A stretch of DNA of 64,000 nucleotides from Teredinibacter sp. KSP-S5-2 (GTDB taxonomy: Bacteria; Pseudomonadota; Gammaproteobacteria; Pseudomonadales; Cellvibrionaceae): assembly GCF_032773895.1 (NCBI RefSeq), contig NZ_CP120416.1, forward strand, positions 2,912,001 to 2,976,000. The letters are read 5' to 3'. This document shows positions 1 through 12,800 of this stretch, piece after piece. How positions within the stretch are numbered: position 1 is the first letter of the stretch; the number at the start of each line of letters is the position of its first letter. A program made the position numbers and the translations under genes. A model generated the notes under the pieces. The model was not told the origin of the DNA and did not search any database. It saw only the letters and a program-made list of their open reading frames with translations.

Positions 1-581
1 GTTCTTCTTCAAGCAGCTCTAGCTCTTCAAGTTCTTCTTCAAGCAGCTCTAGCTCTTCAAGTTCTAGCGGCGGTAGCACTTGCCCTGCCTTCACTCTAGG
101 TGCAACCTATGCAACTGGCGACAGCGTAACCAATGCAGGTGGTTCTTACACTTGTACCGTTGGTGGCTGGTGTTCAAACGGCAATGGTGCTTATGAACCT
201 GGTGTAGGTTGGGCGTGGTCTTACGCTTGGACAGCAGCAGCTCCAGGAACTTGTACTGGAAGCAGCTCTTCTTCAAGCAGCTCTAGCTCTTCAAGTTCAT
301 CTTCAAGCAGCAGCTCTTCTTCAAGCAGCTCTAGCTCTTCAAGTTCATCTTCAAGCAGCTCCAGCTCTTCTGGCGGAACTGGCGGATGTGCTGCCCAAGG
401 TATTGATGCAACTGCAATAAATGCTTACCCTAACTGGACGCAAAACGACTGGGCGGGTAACCCAAGCCATGCTTCTGGCGGTGATATGATGTCTAACAGT
501 GGTGTGGTTTACCGCGCAAGCTGGTGGACTCAATCTGTTCCAGGCAGCGACGGTTCTTGGACTAAAGTTTGTGACATTTAA
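1..581 (+). CDS. C-terminal part of a secreted carbohydrate-active protein with poly-Ser linkers and two binding modules
   Basis: The frame is open to the left edge (codons start at position 3) and ends in TAA at 579-581, so only the last 192 residues are present. Order: poly-Ser linker, Cys-rich module of about 60 residues with GWCS and aromatic WAWSYAW positions, a second poly-Ser linker of 37 serines, then a C-terminal module with AYPNW, VYRASWWT and PGSDGSW. The last module has the Trp-Trp and PGS signature of CBM5/12 (chitin/cellulose-binding) domains; the first is a related binding module but I am less sure of its family. Poly-Ser linkers joining catalytic and binding domains are typical of Cellvibrio, Teredinibacter and Saccharophagus secreted hydrolases or LPMOs. 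The catalytic domain lies outside the window, so the substrate (chitin, cellulose or other) cannot be fixed. A terminator follows 25 nt after the stop. Confidence 0.85.
   Translation, partial: SSSSSSSSSSSSSSSSSSSSSSGGSTCPAFTLGATYATGDSVTNAGGSYTCTVGGWCSNGNGAYEPGVGWAWSYAWTAAAPGTCTGSSSSSSSSSSSSSSSSSSSSSSSSSSSSSSSSSSSSSGGTGGCAAQGIDATAINAYPNWTQNDWAGNPSHASGGDMMSNSGVVYRASWWTQSVPGSDGSWTKVCDI
3..68 (+). repeat. Low-complexity poly-Ser linker DNA (first linker)
   Basis: Continuous serine codons (TCT, TCA, AGC, AGT) with a short-period pattern of agctcttcaagt type. It encodes a flexible linker and is a likely site of slippage length variation. It continues beyond the left edge. Confidence 0.9.
261..371 (+). 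repeat. Low-complexity poly-Ser linker DNA (second linker)
   Basis: Thirty-seven consecutive serine codons between the two binding modules, with the same codon pattern as the first linker, so the two probably share an origin by duplication or recombination. Confidence 0.9.
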
Positions 582-606
582 TAGCTAGTTTGCTAATAAA
601 ATAAAA

Positions 607-634
607 AGGGCGGCCATATGGTCGCCTTTTTTTT
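607..634 (+). terminator. Rho-independent terminator of the poly-Ser/CBM gene
   Basis: GGCGGCC and GGTCGCC pair around an ATAT loop (one G-T pair) and are followed by eight T residues. It lies about 25 nt after the stop codon of the plus-strand gene. Confidence 0.9.
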
Positions 635-803
635 ATTTATAGTTGAAGAAAAAAGAATAAAAACAGCAAAGACCATTTTATTTCCTGATGTTTCTTTTAG
701 AAGAAATTTGGCATTTTTGAATTGTTGTCATTCATGGCCAACCAAACTCCACTATCCATGTCTCTGACCTACGGCCATCCTTGGCAGCCTAAAAGAAAAT
801 TTC

Positions 804-3800
804 TTACATATTCGAAACCAAAGTCATCCCGTTTTCTATCGCTAACAGTGTGATTTCCATTTTAGAGGTCACCACATTGCCGAGACTATCACGCGCAATA
901 AACACGATTTCAATCAGCGTTTTATTATCGGGAGCAACCCCGTATATTTGCAGTTCTTTGGCATTAAACTCTAGCCATTGAGGTAGAGGGCTTCCATCAA
1001 CAAGCTGCGCTTCAACCGTATATTGACCCGCGTGTGTAAAAGTATCCTCCGGTAAGTTAATAACAAATGGCTGATTACCTTTAACCGTTAACGGATTAAA
1101 GTGCTTCACGCTGATAAACCCATCATGCTTGTTCATCGACACCAATGAACTAACTGGAGCATATTCTGCCACCGAGAGTTTTATCGGTTCTTGCGTGTCA
1201 GCAAGGGTGTAATCCATTGGTGTAGAAACCGCAAATTGGTGTTGTTCATCATTCTGTTCTATGGCCGTTTCCGCTCCAATACTTGAGATGGTGCGAACAG
1301 GGAATGCAGCCTCAACAACCGCGGCAATATCTCTTGAACCTTGGGTATACACACCGGGAAGAATATCCGCATAGGCCTGATCTTGTGCGACAACGATGTA
1401 ATTGTTTAGGTCGTTTCCGCTTAGGTGAGTCGTAATCATTACTCTGCGTTCAACCCCGGTATTGGCATTTGCAAAGTAACCCGCAGCGCCTAAGGTTACG
1501 TCATCCCCCTCAATCAGCCCTTCCATTGTCATTTGTGAAAGGTCTAGAGTTGCGGAGGTTGAACCGTCAAATAATTTATCCGCCGCAGTGATTCCAGACA
1601 CAAGAATTGTTCTGGGGGTAATGGACGCTCGGGAAACCGAATCCGATGAAACAATATAATTGCTGGCATCTGAACCGGTGAACCTGCCATCAAGCAGCAC
1701 GTCAATGTCTACCCCCACATGACTACTTGAGAATTCACCAAACAGTTCGATGGTAACGTCATCGCCATCAATTAACCCTGTAATATTTGCTAACTCAGGA
1801 TTTATCGTGACCGCTGTTGTACCGTCATAGATTTTATCGTCGGCAATCACATTAGTAACCGTCAACGCTCTTTGGCTTATATCTGCCGATGAAGAAACCT
1901 GGTTAACAAAATGGTAGTTAGCAACATCACTGCCACTGTATGAGTTTGTTAACGCAACATACAAATCATTCCCCACGTTACGAGTTTCAAACTCACCCGT
2001 ACTCGTCACACGAATATCATCCCCGGAAATTAAACCTTCGAAGTTGGCAAGGCTTACATCAACAGAAGCATTGGTTGTACCGTCGTAAATACGGTCTTCC
2101 GCAACCAAACCTGTTACCGTAATCTCTCTTTGGCTGATAGTCGCCGTGCTCGTGAGTTGGTTGGTAATAAGGTAGTTATCGAGATCTGCACCGGTATACG
2201 CCGAACTCAGAATCACAGTTCGATCAACACCGGCGTCTTTCGTTTCCAGTGTGCCAGTCACACTCAAATTTAAATCGTCACCCGCGACCAACCCATCCCA
2301 AATTGCACGACTACCATCAACCTCAACCGCAGTTGTACCGTCATAAACACGATCTATAGCTTCAATGCCTGATAAGGTAAGTTGACGCTGAGTGATGGTT
2401 GCTGATGTGCTGGCTTGATCAGTTATTATGTAATTACCCACATCGTTGCCAGAATAATTCAGGTCAAGATCAACACGGATATCGGCACTCGCATTACGAC
2501 TGGCAAAACCCCCGGTGGCGCCCACATTCACGTCATCACCAATTACCAACCCATCCAATACCATGTCGGTGGTCACCACTGTGGCATCGCGCGTTCCATC
2601 GTAAACTCTGTCTTCTGCTGTAATACCACGAATAGTTAAATGTCTCGCCAAAATATCTGCTGTGGTTGTGGAAACGGCATCAATCCGATAATTGTGAAGA
2701 TCTACACCACTGAACTCACCAACCAATAATACTTCCAGGTCTGTTCCAACATTACGTGTTGCAAAAACACCAGAGAAATTCACATCGACAAGGTCACCAG
2801 CCAATAAACCACCGGTATCCACAAGGCTGATTGTTGCAGCAGTAGTACCATCGTAAATACGGTCTTCCGCAGTAACCGATGAAATAAATACCGATCTCGG
2901 AGTAACAGTCTGCCCCCCTACTACGGTGATATCGCTATCAAAGTTAGCGCTGGTCACGGCGACATTAATCGCACCCAAATCGTAATTGCCCACCTGTAGT
3001 TCACCAGCGTTACTGAACTGAGCACTCATGGGTGTTAACTCAAAACTCGCAGAGCCACCAAAGCCATCGGTTAAACTCACACGATTACCGTTAACAACCA
3101 CGTTACCTGTTAAATCGATAATGGATGAATCGCTGGAATCTAAATATCGAGCCTCGGTTACCACATAGTTTGCGGCATCACCGTATGCGTGGGCGGTATT
3201 GTTAAAGCTAATAAGTAGTTCGTCCGCACCAACAATACTGTAATCCCCTGCAACATATTGAATCGCGTAGTTTGTTGAAGTTAAACCGGATGCCACCAAT
3301 ACATCACCATAAACACCCGCTGCGTTGATCTCTGAATTCACTCGATTTATTGCTAACGAACCATCCAGGTCAGCAATGCTCTCACCGTTTACAAACCCCA
3401 AATAGGTTGCTCCGTTGTATCCCGCGGTATCCGCTTCACTCACAAATTTCGCATCGTTACCCACTACGACGGTTAAGTCCGCGGGTGTAATGGTGCCGCT
3501 GCCATCTATCCAGTGAAGAGAGTAGTTGCCGCTATCACCACCGTTTAGTGCAACGGTTCCCTGCTCAATGGTGCGAGCACCTGCATTGGCAGAGTCGTAT
3601 TCAGCAAAGCCCACAATGCTGACTTCGTCGTCAACCAGCACACCCAGTAATTCACCGTACCCCAAACCCGCAGCCAGGACATTGGTGCCATTGTAGGTAC
3701 GGTCTTCACCGGCGCTGCCGCTAAGGAACAGGCTCCTTGGGGTAATGCCTGCTGTTGTTGTTAGTTGACTGCTAATTGCGTAGTTATTTACATCGGCTCC

Positions 3801-6800
3801 GGTATAGGTATTGGTAAGATCAACCAGGCGGTTGTTGCCAACATTACGGTCACGGAAGGCACCTGTCACGCTTAGAGCAACAATATCGCCTTCTACAAGT
3901 CCGGTGTAAGTTATGTTGTCAGTATTCAGTGAAACAGATGTCGTTCCATCGTAGATTCGATCATCCGCAGTCACCCCGGCAACGGTTAAGCTCCTTGGGG
4001 TAATGGTTGCCAAAGCAGTTGCCTGATCAGTAATAAAGTAGTTATCAAGGTCAATACCGGAGTATTCGCTGGTAATGATTACTTGCTTATCCGCTCCTGC
4101 ATTTTTGTCTTCAAACTCAGCATAAGAAACAAGGGACAGGTCATCGCCCAATATGATGTTATTGAAGACGGCACCGGAGGTATCCAGTTCAGCATCGGTT
4201 GTGCCATCGTATACTCGGCTGGCCGCAGTAATTCCGCTTACGGTGACTGCCCGAGGCGTCACGCTCAAGTTGCCAATTAAGGAAACATCGCTAAAGTTTG
4301 CACTGTCGGATTGAATATTCGCAGCTTCAACAACATAGCTACCCGCGTTAATTTCCCCGGCACTGCTGTTGGTTGTATTGAGCAGGCTCAAGGTTAAAGA
4401 GGCTGTGCCACCTGTGCTGTCATTCAGGCTAAGGCTGTTTCCGGTCACGGTTATCATGGAAGTCAGATCAACAATATTGTTGCTTCCCCCGTCCAGATAG
4501 CGTGCATCGGCAACCTGATAGCTTGGGGTTTCGCCGTAGGTAACGCTGGCATTGTCCATGCGAACCAGCAAAGTGTCAGCACCAACAATCTGGTAATCCC
4601 CTGGCTCGTACACAATATGGTAGTTGTCGGTATCAAGCCCGGAAGCGACGAGCACATCGGTATAACTGCCCGCAGTGCTTTGGTTGCCGGTACGAGTTAT
4701 CACTAAGTTACCGGACAGGACATTGGTATTTTCACCATTGACAAAACCGGCATAACTCACACCGTTGTACCCGACAGTATCCGTTTCTGTCACAAACCGG
4801 GCATCGTTATTTACATAGACGGTGAGCTGTTCCGGCAAGATATCTGCAAAGGCTTGAGTATTTGAAGTCACACGGTAATTTGCCGCATCCGTACCCGAAA
4901 TAAGAATGTCGGTCACATCAATAAACTTGTTTTGCCCTGCGCTGGAATCAAGGTAAGCCGCGTTGAAAGTAAAGTTAACATCGTCACCAGTGATAAGGTC
5001 CGCAGTTAAACTCACTTGGTTAGTAGCAAGCACAGTTCCGTTGTAGGCTCTGTCTACTGCGCTTGCGCTAAGAGTTAATTCCTTCGGAGTAATCGCTGCG
5101 CTCAACCCGGTGACCGGCACTAACTGGTAGTTGTTGCGGTCACTACCGGAAAGCAGAATATCTGTTGCTATAACGCCAATACCTGTGCCTGCATCAACAG
5201 AGTCAAACACACCGGATGCACTGATAAAAGCAATATCATCTGAGCCAATAACACCGACAGCACTGGCGGCAGCAGTACTGATTTGTGCCGTGGTTGTGCC
5301 ATCGTATTCTTTATCAAAGGCAACCAGACCACTCACAATCAAGTCGGCGGCGGTGATAGTACCGATATCACCAACGGCAGATGTGGAAGTAAGGGTGTAA
5401 CCGTAAACGTCTGCACTGCCCTCACTTACAGACACAATTTGCAGGCCATTGACGGTAATGTTTTTGCCTTCACCCACATTTTTGGTATCAAAAGTGCCGT
5501 TTACAGGATAGTTAAGGGTGATTACATCACCGTCTATTGCACCGGTTGTTGCATCATAGTTCGCTGACGTTAGTACGGCATTAGTAGTTGAATCATAAAC
5601 ACGCCCAACACTGCCTGTCAGGGTGACGGTTATTTGTGGAGAGACTTCGTATATAAAACCGTTTCGCCCATTGGTTGCACCGGGAAGCACAGTAAACAGG
5701 TTAGCGTTGTAGTGTTTAAAGTCCGGGGTTAAGCCGCCACGGGTATCCAGGCCAGGATTGGAGGAGTACACCAACCAGCGACCGGTATTGGTTTGCAACG
5801 CAGATGCACCCGCGTTGTTAATAAAGTTATCGGTAGAGGCAATTAAGATATCCCCTGCACCAGTGCTGGTGACGGCACCATCCAGCACCATATTGCCCGC
5901 GCTGTTGCGCAGATCAATATCACCCGCCGAGCTGGTTACGCCTCCAGCAGCCACAGTCAATGTTGCGCTGTTGCGTAATGAAAGCCCGCCAGCGCCAACG
6001 CTGGCTGTAACGGCAGAAATTGCATTTCCTGAATGGTTAAAGGTAACTGTTCCACCGGTTACATTCAGGTTGCTGAATGAAAGCGCGCCCTGGCCTTCCA
6101 CATTTCCAGAACCTGCGTTCACGGCTAATGTAGCGCCGCTGGAAGCACTGGTTACACTATTTTCAAAGGTGATGTTCTGGTTATTTGTATTAATGGCTGT
6201 GGTGACAGAACCCGCGTCTAAATCAAGGTTTCCAGCAAAAGTAATCTCCCCTGAAAATGCTTGGTAACCAGTACCATTCAGGTCAATATTGTTTGCCGTA
6301 ATATTGATGCTTGCTGCTGTTACGCTGGCCAAGTCTGTCTGGCTTGCGGAGGTAATAAGCAAGTTGCCCAGTTGACCGTTCGTAGCTGTTCCCATATCAC
6401 CAGCGAACTCAACGGCCCCGGTACCAGCAGTCACAGTCACATTATTTGCTTCTGAGGCTTGGCTGTTCAGAGTGCCTGTCACTTGAACATTGGCACCAGC
6501 CGATGCGTTGTTGGTGGTATCAACAATTAACTCGCCATTGATTGTCATATCACCATCAAAGGTAATGGCCGAACCATCTGAGCGATAAGTGCTGTTGGTT
6601 GCAATGGTTGAGGCTGTGTAAGTTTGTGTACCGGTTGTATCCACATCGCTAACAGAGATAGAACCACCGGCAAGGTCAACACTGGTAAGCGCTGTTGTTC
6701 CACCCACCACACCAGCAAGGTTAACAGCACCTGTGGTACTGGCTTGCAGTGATTGCGAACCATTAATGGTGCCGTCAAAAGCAATGTCACCGGAACCGGT

Positions 6801-9800
6801 GGTAATGCTGGTATCTCCGGCTAAACCGGTATTGCCTGCAACATCAAAACTTGCATTGGTTGTTGTGTAGCTGCCATTTAGAGTGGCGTTATTTCCGTAG
6901 CTTTGCGCTCCTGTCGTGGTAACGTTTTGCAGGCTCACATCACCACCAGCATTGGTTGTAACGCTAGTCAGGGCTGTGGTTTCACCCACATTGCTGCTAA
7001 AGGTTGTACTGCCGGAACCATTCAAGGCCAGAGTTGCTGCACCATCTACCGCTCCGGTAAAGGTTGCATTACCGCTACCCGTATTTATGCTGGTTGCGCC
7101 CGCCAAAGTGGTTGTTCCATCCACACTGAGGTTGGCGTTGGTGGTTGTGTAGGTGCCGCTCAGGGTTGCGTCTTCTCCGTAGCTTTGCGCCCCGGAGGTA
7201 GTTACGCTCTGCGCACTCACACTACCGCCAGCATCTGTGGTTAAGCTGGTTAACGCTGTAGTACCACCAAGCTCGCTATTGAAGATTGTGCTACCAGAGC
7301 TGTTTATTGCCAGGGTTTGTGCACCGTCCACGGTACCGGTAAAGGTTGCGTTGCCACTGCCAACATTAACGGATGTTGCTCCAGCCAGGCTGGTATCACC
7401 ACCCACAGAAAGATTGGAATTGGTTGTGGTGTAGGTTCCATTGAGGGTCGCATTATCTGCGTAATTCTGAGTACCTGTTGTGGTCACATTTTGCAGACTG
7501 ACATTACCGTCGGCATCTGTGCTTAAGCTGGTTAAGGCGGTTGTTGCACCCACATCACCGGTAAAGGTTGTTGTACCACTGCTGTTTACCGCCAATGTTT
7601 GTGCACCGTCTACGGCACCAGTAAAGCTCGCATTACCGCTACCCACATTCACATTGGTAGCTCCAGCAAGGGTAGTTGCACCACCAACAGTCAAGTTGGC
7701 ATTGGTTGTGGTGTAGGCTCCATTAAGGGTCGCATTATCTGCGTAATTCTGTGCACCTGTTGTGGTCACATTTTGCAGACTGACATTGCCACCTGCATCT
7801 GTGCTCAAGCTAGTTAAGGCGGTTGTACCACCTACATCACCACTAAACGTTGTACTGCCGCTGCTGTTTACCGCCAGGGTTTGAGCACCATCTACTGTGC
7901 CAGTAAAGCTCACACCGCCACTGCCCACATTCACATTGGTCGCACCAGCAAGTGTGGTTGCACCACCAACGCTCACATTGGCATTGGTAGTGGTATAGGT
8001 TCCAGCAAGGCTGGCATTGTCGCCGTAGCTTTGTGCTCCAGTGGTAGTTACATTTTGCAGGCTGACATCACCGCCCGCGTCGGTAGTCAAGCTGGTTAGC
8101 GCAGTGCTGCCACCTACATCGCTACTGAAGGTAGTGGTGCCGCTACTGTTTACAGCCAGGGTTTGGGGTCCGTTAACAGCACCGGTAAAGGTCACATTAC
8201 CACTGCCAGAATTGATATCTGTGGCACCAGCTAACGTGGCGGTTCCGTCAACATTTATGTTGGCATCCGTTGCGGTGTAAGAGCCACCCAGGCTGACGTT
8301 ATCGCCATAGTTTTGAATTCCTGTGGTGGTGACATTGGCAAGGCTGGTACTGCCACCGGCATCAGTGGTAAGACTGGTCAATGCTGTTGTACCGCCAACT
8401 GCACCAGTTAATGAAACAGCGCCAGAGCTGTTAATGGTTAATGCGCTGGCTCCGTCGATACTGGCATCAATAGCACCGTTAAAGCGCATACCTCCCGCAG
8501 CGGCTTCGATTTGAGTATCACCAGTTAAGGTCACATTGCCATTTAGAGTGTTATCTCCAGTAAGGTTACGTATTGCACCCGCTCCGGCATTACCAGTGCC
8601 AGCGAGAGTTAAGTCATCTGCAATAGTAAGGTTTGAGCCAGAACCATCGAGCAGTAAAGTAGCACCATCCGCCACTGTAGTACCGGCATCTGCAGTACCC
8701 AATGCCGCATTATTTGTAACAGTGAGCGTACCGCCATTTACAGAGGTACTGCCTGTGTAGGTATTGATTCCAGATAATGTAAGCGAACCACCACCCAGAG
8801 CGAGGCTGCCGCCAGTACCAGAAATTACGCCAGAGATTTCACCGGAGTTATTACTTAGCGTGAGGGATTCACCGCCCAAATTCACATCACCAGAGCCAGC
8901 AACGGATGCTATTGTGACATTAGTTGCACCGGAAACATCCAAATTACCGCTGTTGGCAACATTGCTAGTGCCTTGCAAAGCGCTGGTATTTGTCACGCTC
9001 AGAGAGGCGCCTGCACCAATAGTTGTCTGGCCGCTATAGGTGTTTGCCGCAGCAAGGTTAAGTTCACCCGCGCCAATGGTTTGCAGGTCACCAGTGCCGG
9101 AAACACTGCCTGACAGCTCACTACTTGCACCGGCATTTACTTGCAGATAATCCCCGTTCAACACAAGGCTGCCAGATGCATTCACTGCACCAGCAGAGTT
9201 CAGAATAGTGGTATCCGCCAGACTGACACTACCCGCACCAAGCGTTATCGCACCGGAGTTCACATTACCAAAGGTGATGCTATTAAAGCCGTCTTGCAAG
9301 TAACCAAACTCAGTCGCATCCAGATTCAGAGTACCCGCACCACTGGCCAAACCAATAGTGGCGGCAGCGGTTTCGTTCTCAATAATCAGGTCACCAGAGC
9401 CTGTAACATTTCCGCCCAGGCTAAGGGCGTCTGTGGTTAAGGTGAGATTATTCACCCCCGCAGAAAGGGTTGAACCTGTAGTAATGGAGCCAGCAGTTAA
9501 CGCAGTCCCGGTATTCACTGTCACGGCATCATTGAAGGTCAAAGCACCGCTAAATGAAAGCTGACTGCCACCAATTTCGGTGGTGCCACCCGCATTTGTG
9601 GTAAGAGAAACCAGTTCGCTAACCCCACCCAAAATACCATTCAGAGTGGTGATTCCTGAACTATTGAGAGCAAGGTTGAAAGCACCGTTTACAGTACTGT
9701 TCAAACTCAAGTCAGCAGTACCAGTAGCCAAGGTGGTATCGGCAGTTAAGGTTACAGTGCCAATATCCAGTTGCGCATCTGTAGTAGCAATGGTGCCTGC

Positions 9801-12800
9801 CAGGCTTGCGCTGGATGCAGCGGTGATATCCAGGCCACCCGCAAAAGTAGAGCTGTCAGTGTCAGCATCACCTAAGGTTACCGCACCAGTATTTAGCAGT
9901 GTGGTATCCGTATCAACGGTGTTGGATGCACCATTGAGAGTCAAGTCATAAGCACTGGCGAAAGTATCCAGATCGCTGACTGTAAGGTTTCCATTGATGG
10001 TGACCACCCCGGTTTGGGTTCCGTCACCCAAGTCAAGGGAGTAGCTGCTTGCGCCATCTGTGGCTGAAGCAATATTGATTGCTGCTGAGCCGGAAGTTAA
10101 TGCAGTATCAGCACCCAAAGTCACCGCACCCAGGTCCATTTGTGTATTGGTGGTGGCAACGGAGCCCGCCACATTTGTCACGGAAGCGGCTGTAGTATCC
10201 AAACCTCCTGCAAATATTGAGCTGTCCGTACCCGCATCACCCAAGGTCACCGCACCGGTATTGAGCAAGGTGGTATCCGTATCAACCGTATTGGAGCTAC
10301 CGTTAAGAATCAGATCATAGGCACTGGTAAAGGTATCCAAATCACTGACTGTAAGGTTACCACTGACTGTGATGGCACCGGTTTGCGTACCATTACCCAA
10401 GTCCAGTGAGTAGCTGCTTGCTCCGTCGGTAACCGAGGCGATATTGATTGCGCCAGAGCCAGAAGTTAAAGCGGTATCAGCACCTAAGGTAACTGCACCC
10501 AAGTCCATTTGTGTATTGGTGGTGGCAAGGGTTCCCGCCACGTTTGTCGCTGAAGCTGCGGTGGTATCCAGACCGCCTGTGAAGGTTGTGGTATCGGTAG
10601 CCGCATTGCCCAGAGTCACTGCACCGGTATTCAAGAGAGTGGCATCATTGGTAACAGTTGCACCACCCAATAGTGAAACACTGTAATCCTGAGCTGCGGT
10701 GTTCAGGGTGTCGGCGGTTAAGTCACCGTTAAAGACAATCGCGCCTGTGGTATCTGTCAGGGTAACGGTTGTTGCTGCAACATTACTGGAGAAACTCGCG
10801 CCCCCGGTTTGAGTCACAGTCAATGTGGTAACGCCAGAAACACCGCTGGCCGCAAGCACGCCGGAACCGGCATTCAAACTGAGAGCACTGTCTGAACCGG
10901 CATCGCTGACATTGCCTAGCGTAATATTTTGGTTAGCGGTGGTAAGACTTGCTGTCGCCGCACCTAAATCCAGATCAACAGTGCCGTTAAGACTAATGGC
11001 TCCGGTATTGGCATCATAGGTGGTGGAGTTCAAATCAATATTGGTAGCCATCACGCTCAGGCTACCGGCCACAATATTTTGCATATCCACCTGATTGGCA
11101 GAAACAATCTGAACCGCACCCAGCTCACCGTTGATTCCCTGCCCTGCGTTGCCTTGCATATCTACATTGCCAGCGGTTCCCGCAGTCAGTGTTAGCGCAT
11201 TGGCTTCACTGGCCTGACTGTTTACCGTACCGGTAAAAGTGATATTTGCCCCGGCAGCGTTGGCACCACTGTTGGTGGTGTCCACGGTCATAGCATTATT
11301 CAGGGTTAGGTTACCTGCGAAGGCAACACTGCCACCTTGAGTCACATAGTTACTGTTGTTAGTGGTAATGCCTGTTGCAGCGGTATACGACTGGTTGCCG
11401 CTGGTGCTCACATTATTTAAAGCAATATTTGCGGCAGAGGCTGTCATACTGGAAAGCCCAGTCGTCGCGCCCAGATCACTTTGAAAATCTATATTGCCAG
11501 TGCCTGCTGTCACACTTAAATCAGCGGCTCCATCAACTGAATTAACAATTGAGATATCTCCAGCCCCAGCACCGGAAGTAAGCAGAACGGTACCACCAAC
11601 CTGAACGCTACCGGTTAATGTCTGGCTACCCCCTTCAGAGTTTAAAGTACTGCCGTTATTAAGATTGACTTGAGCACCAGTCAGATTCAGAGCGGCGCCA
11701 TTGGTTTCAATCGAACGGTTAGTGCCAACATTGACGCTGCCAACCGCTGTCGCGTTTACACCACTGGTAAACAAATTATCTGCGGGGCTGACTGCACCAG
11801 CTAAAGTGGCAAAATCAATCGCATCTGCGCTCACCAATTCAATTAAACCTGTATTGGCCGTTCCTGCTTCCGTTACGCCAGAAAGGTAAATGTCTTGGTT
11901 ATTTTGAGTAATAAAACGAGTCGCCCCTGCACTAACCAAAGCTAATTCGGTGTTGCTGATAGTCAGGCCAGGGTTACAGGTAGAAGCCGCACTACACAAA
12001 TTAATATTCAGATTATTTGTTGCGGTGATAGAGGTTTGAGCCGCACCGGAATTGATGGCATTGGTAATATCCAAATCAATACCGCTGCTGATATTGATTG
12101 CATCGTCGCTTGTTGTTAAACCGACTACCGCACCACCTGCATCAAAGGGGTTAATGGTAATAACTTCTGTTGTGGCGGCACCGGTATAGGTTGCACCGAT
12201 GTTTAGCGTAAAGGCATCACTCACATTTGCGGCAAAGTCATCAATGCGATTGGCGCCGTCCAGTAATGTCGCACCGGCACCGCGAACAACCAGCTCATTA
12301 GCTCGAATAGCCGTGTTCGCGGCTTGGGTTGCCCCCTGAGTAATATCAAGAAGGAACTGGCCTGCTTTAACGTTCCCTAATTGAATGGCTGACGCGCCAG
12401 CACCTTCCCCGGCCAGTTGCACATCCATATTTTCTGCATCAACGCTCACACTACCCGCGAAAACGTTTGCGGCATTATCCAGAACAAACAGACCTTCACC
12501 GGCAACAATACTGCCGTCTGTGTTGGCTGCACTTTCTTGTACGACCAGCGAAATATTACCGGGTAAATTCAGCGCAGAGGATTGCAGAATGCCGGTTTCG
12601 TTGGTTGCCCCACCCGAGGTATAGGTGCCGTCCGTAATAATACTTAAGGCTCCGGTAATCAGGTTATTTTCGGTGAGCATAACCGCAGACACATCCGCAG
12701 CCGGGGTAATGCTTTCACCTCCGGCATCACTCACAACTAAAACTCCACCAGCCAGATCGGCTTCAACAACAGTCTGGACATTGGCGTTGTGGTCCGTTGC

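Noticed and set aside
640-803. Possible riboswitch-like segment downstream of the first gene
   Set aside because: Short complementary stretches are present but match no riboswitch consensus I know, and it lies between convergent gene ends.
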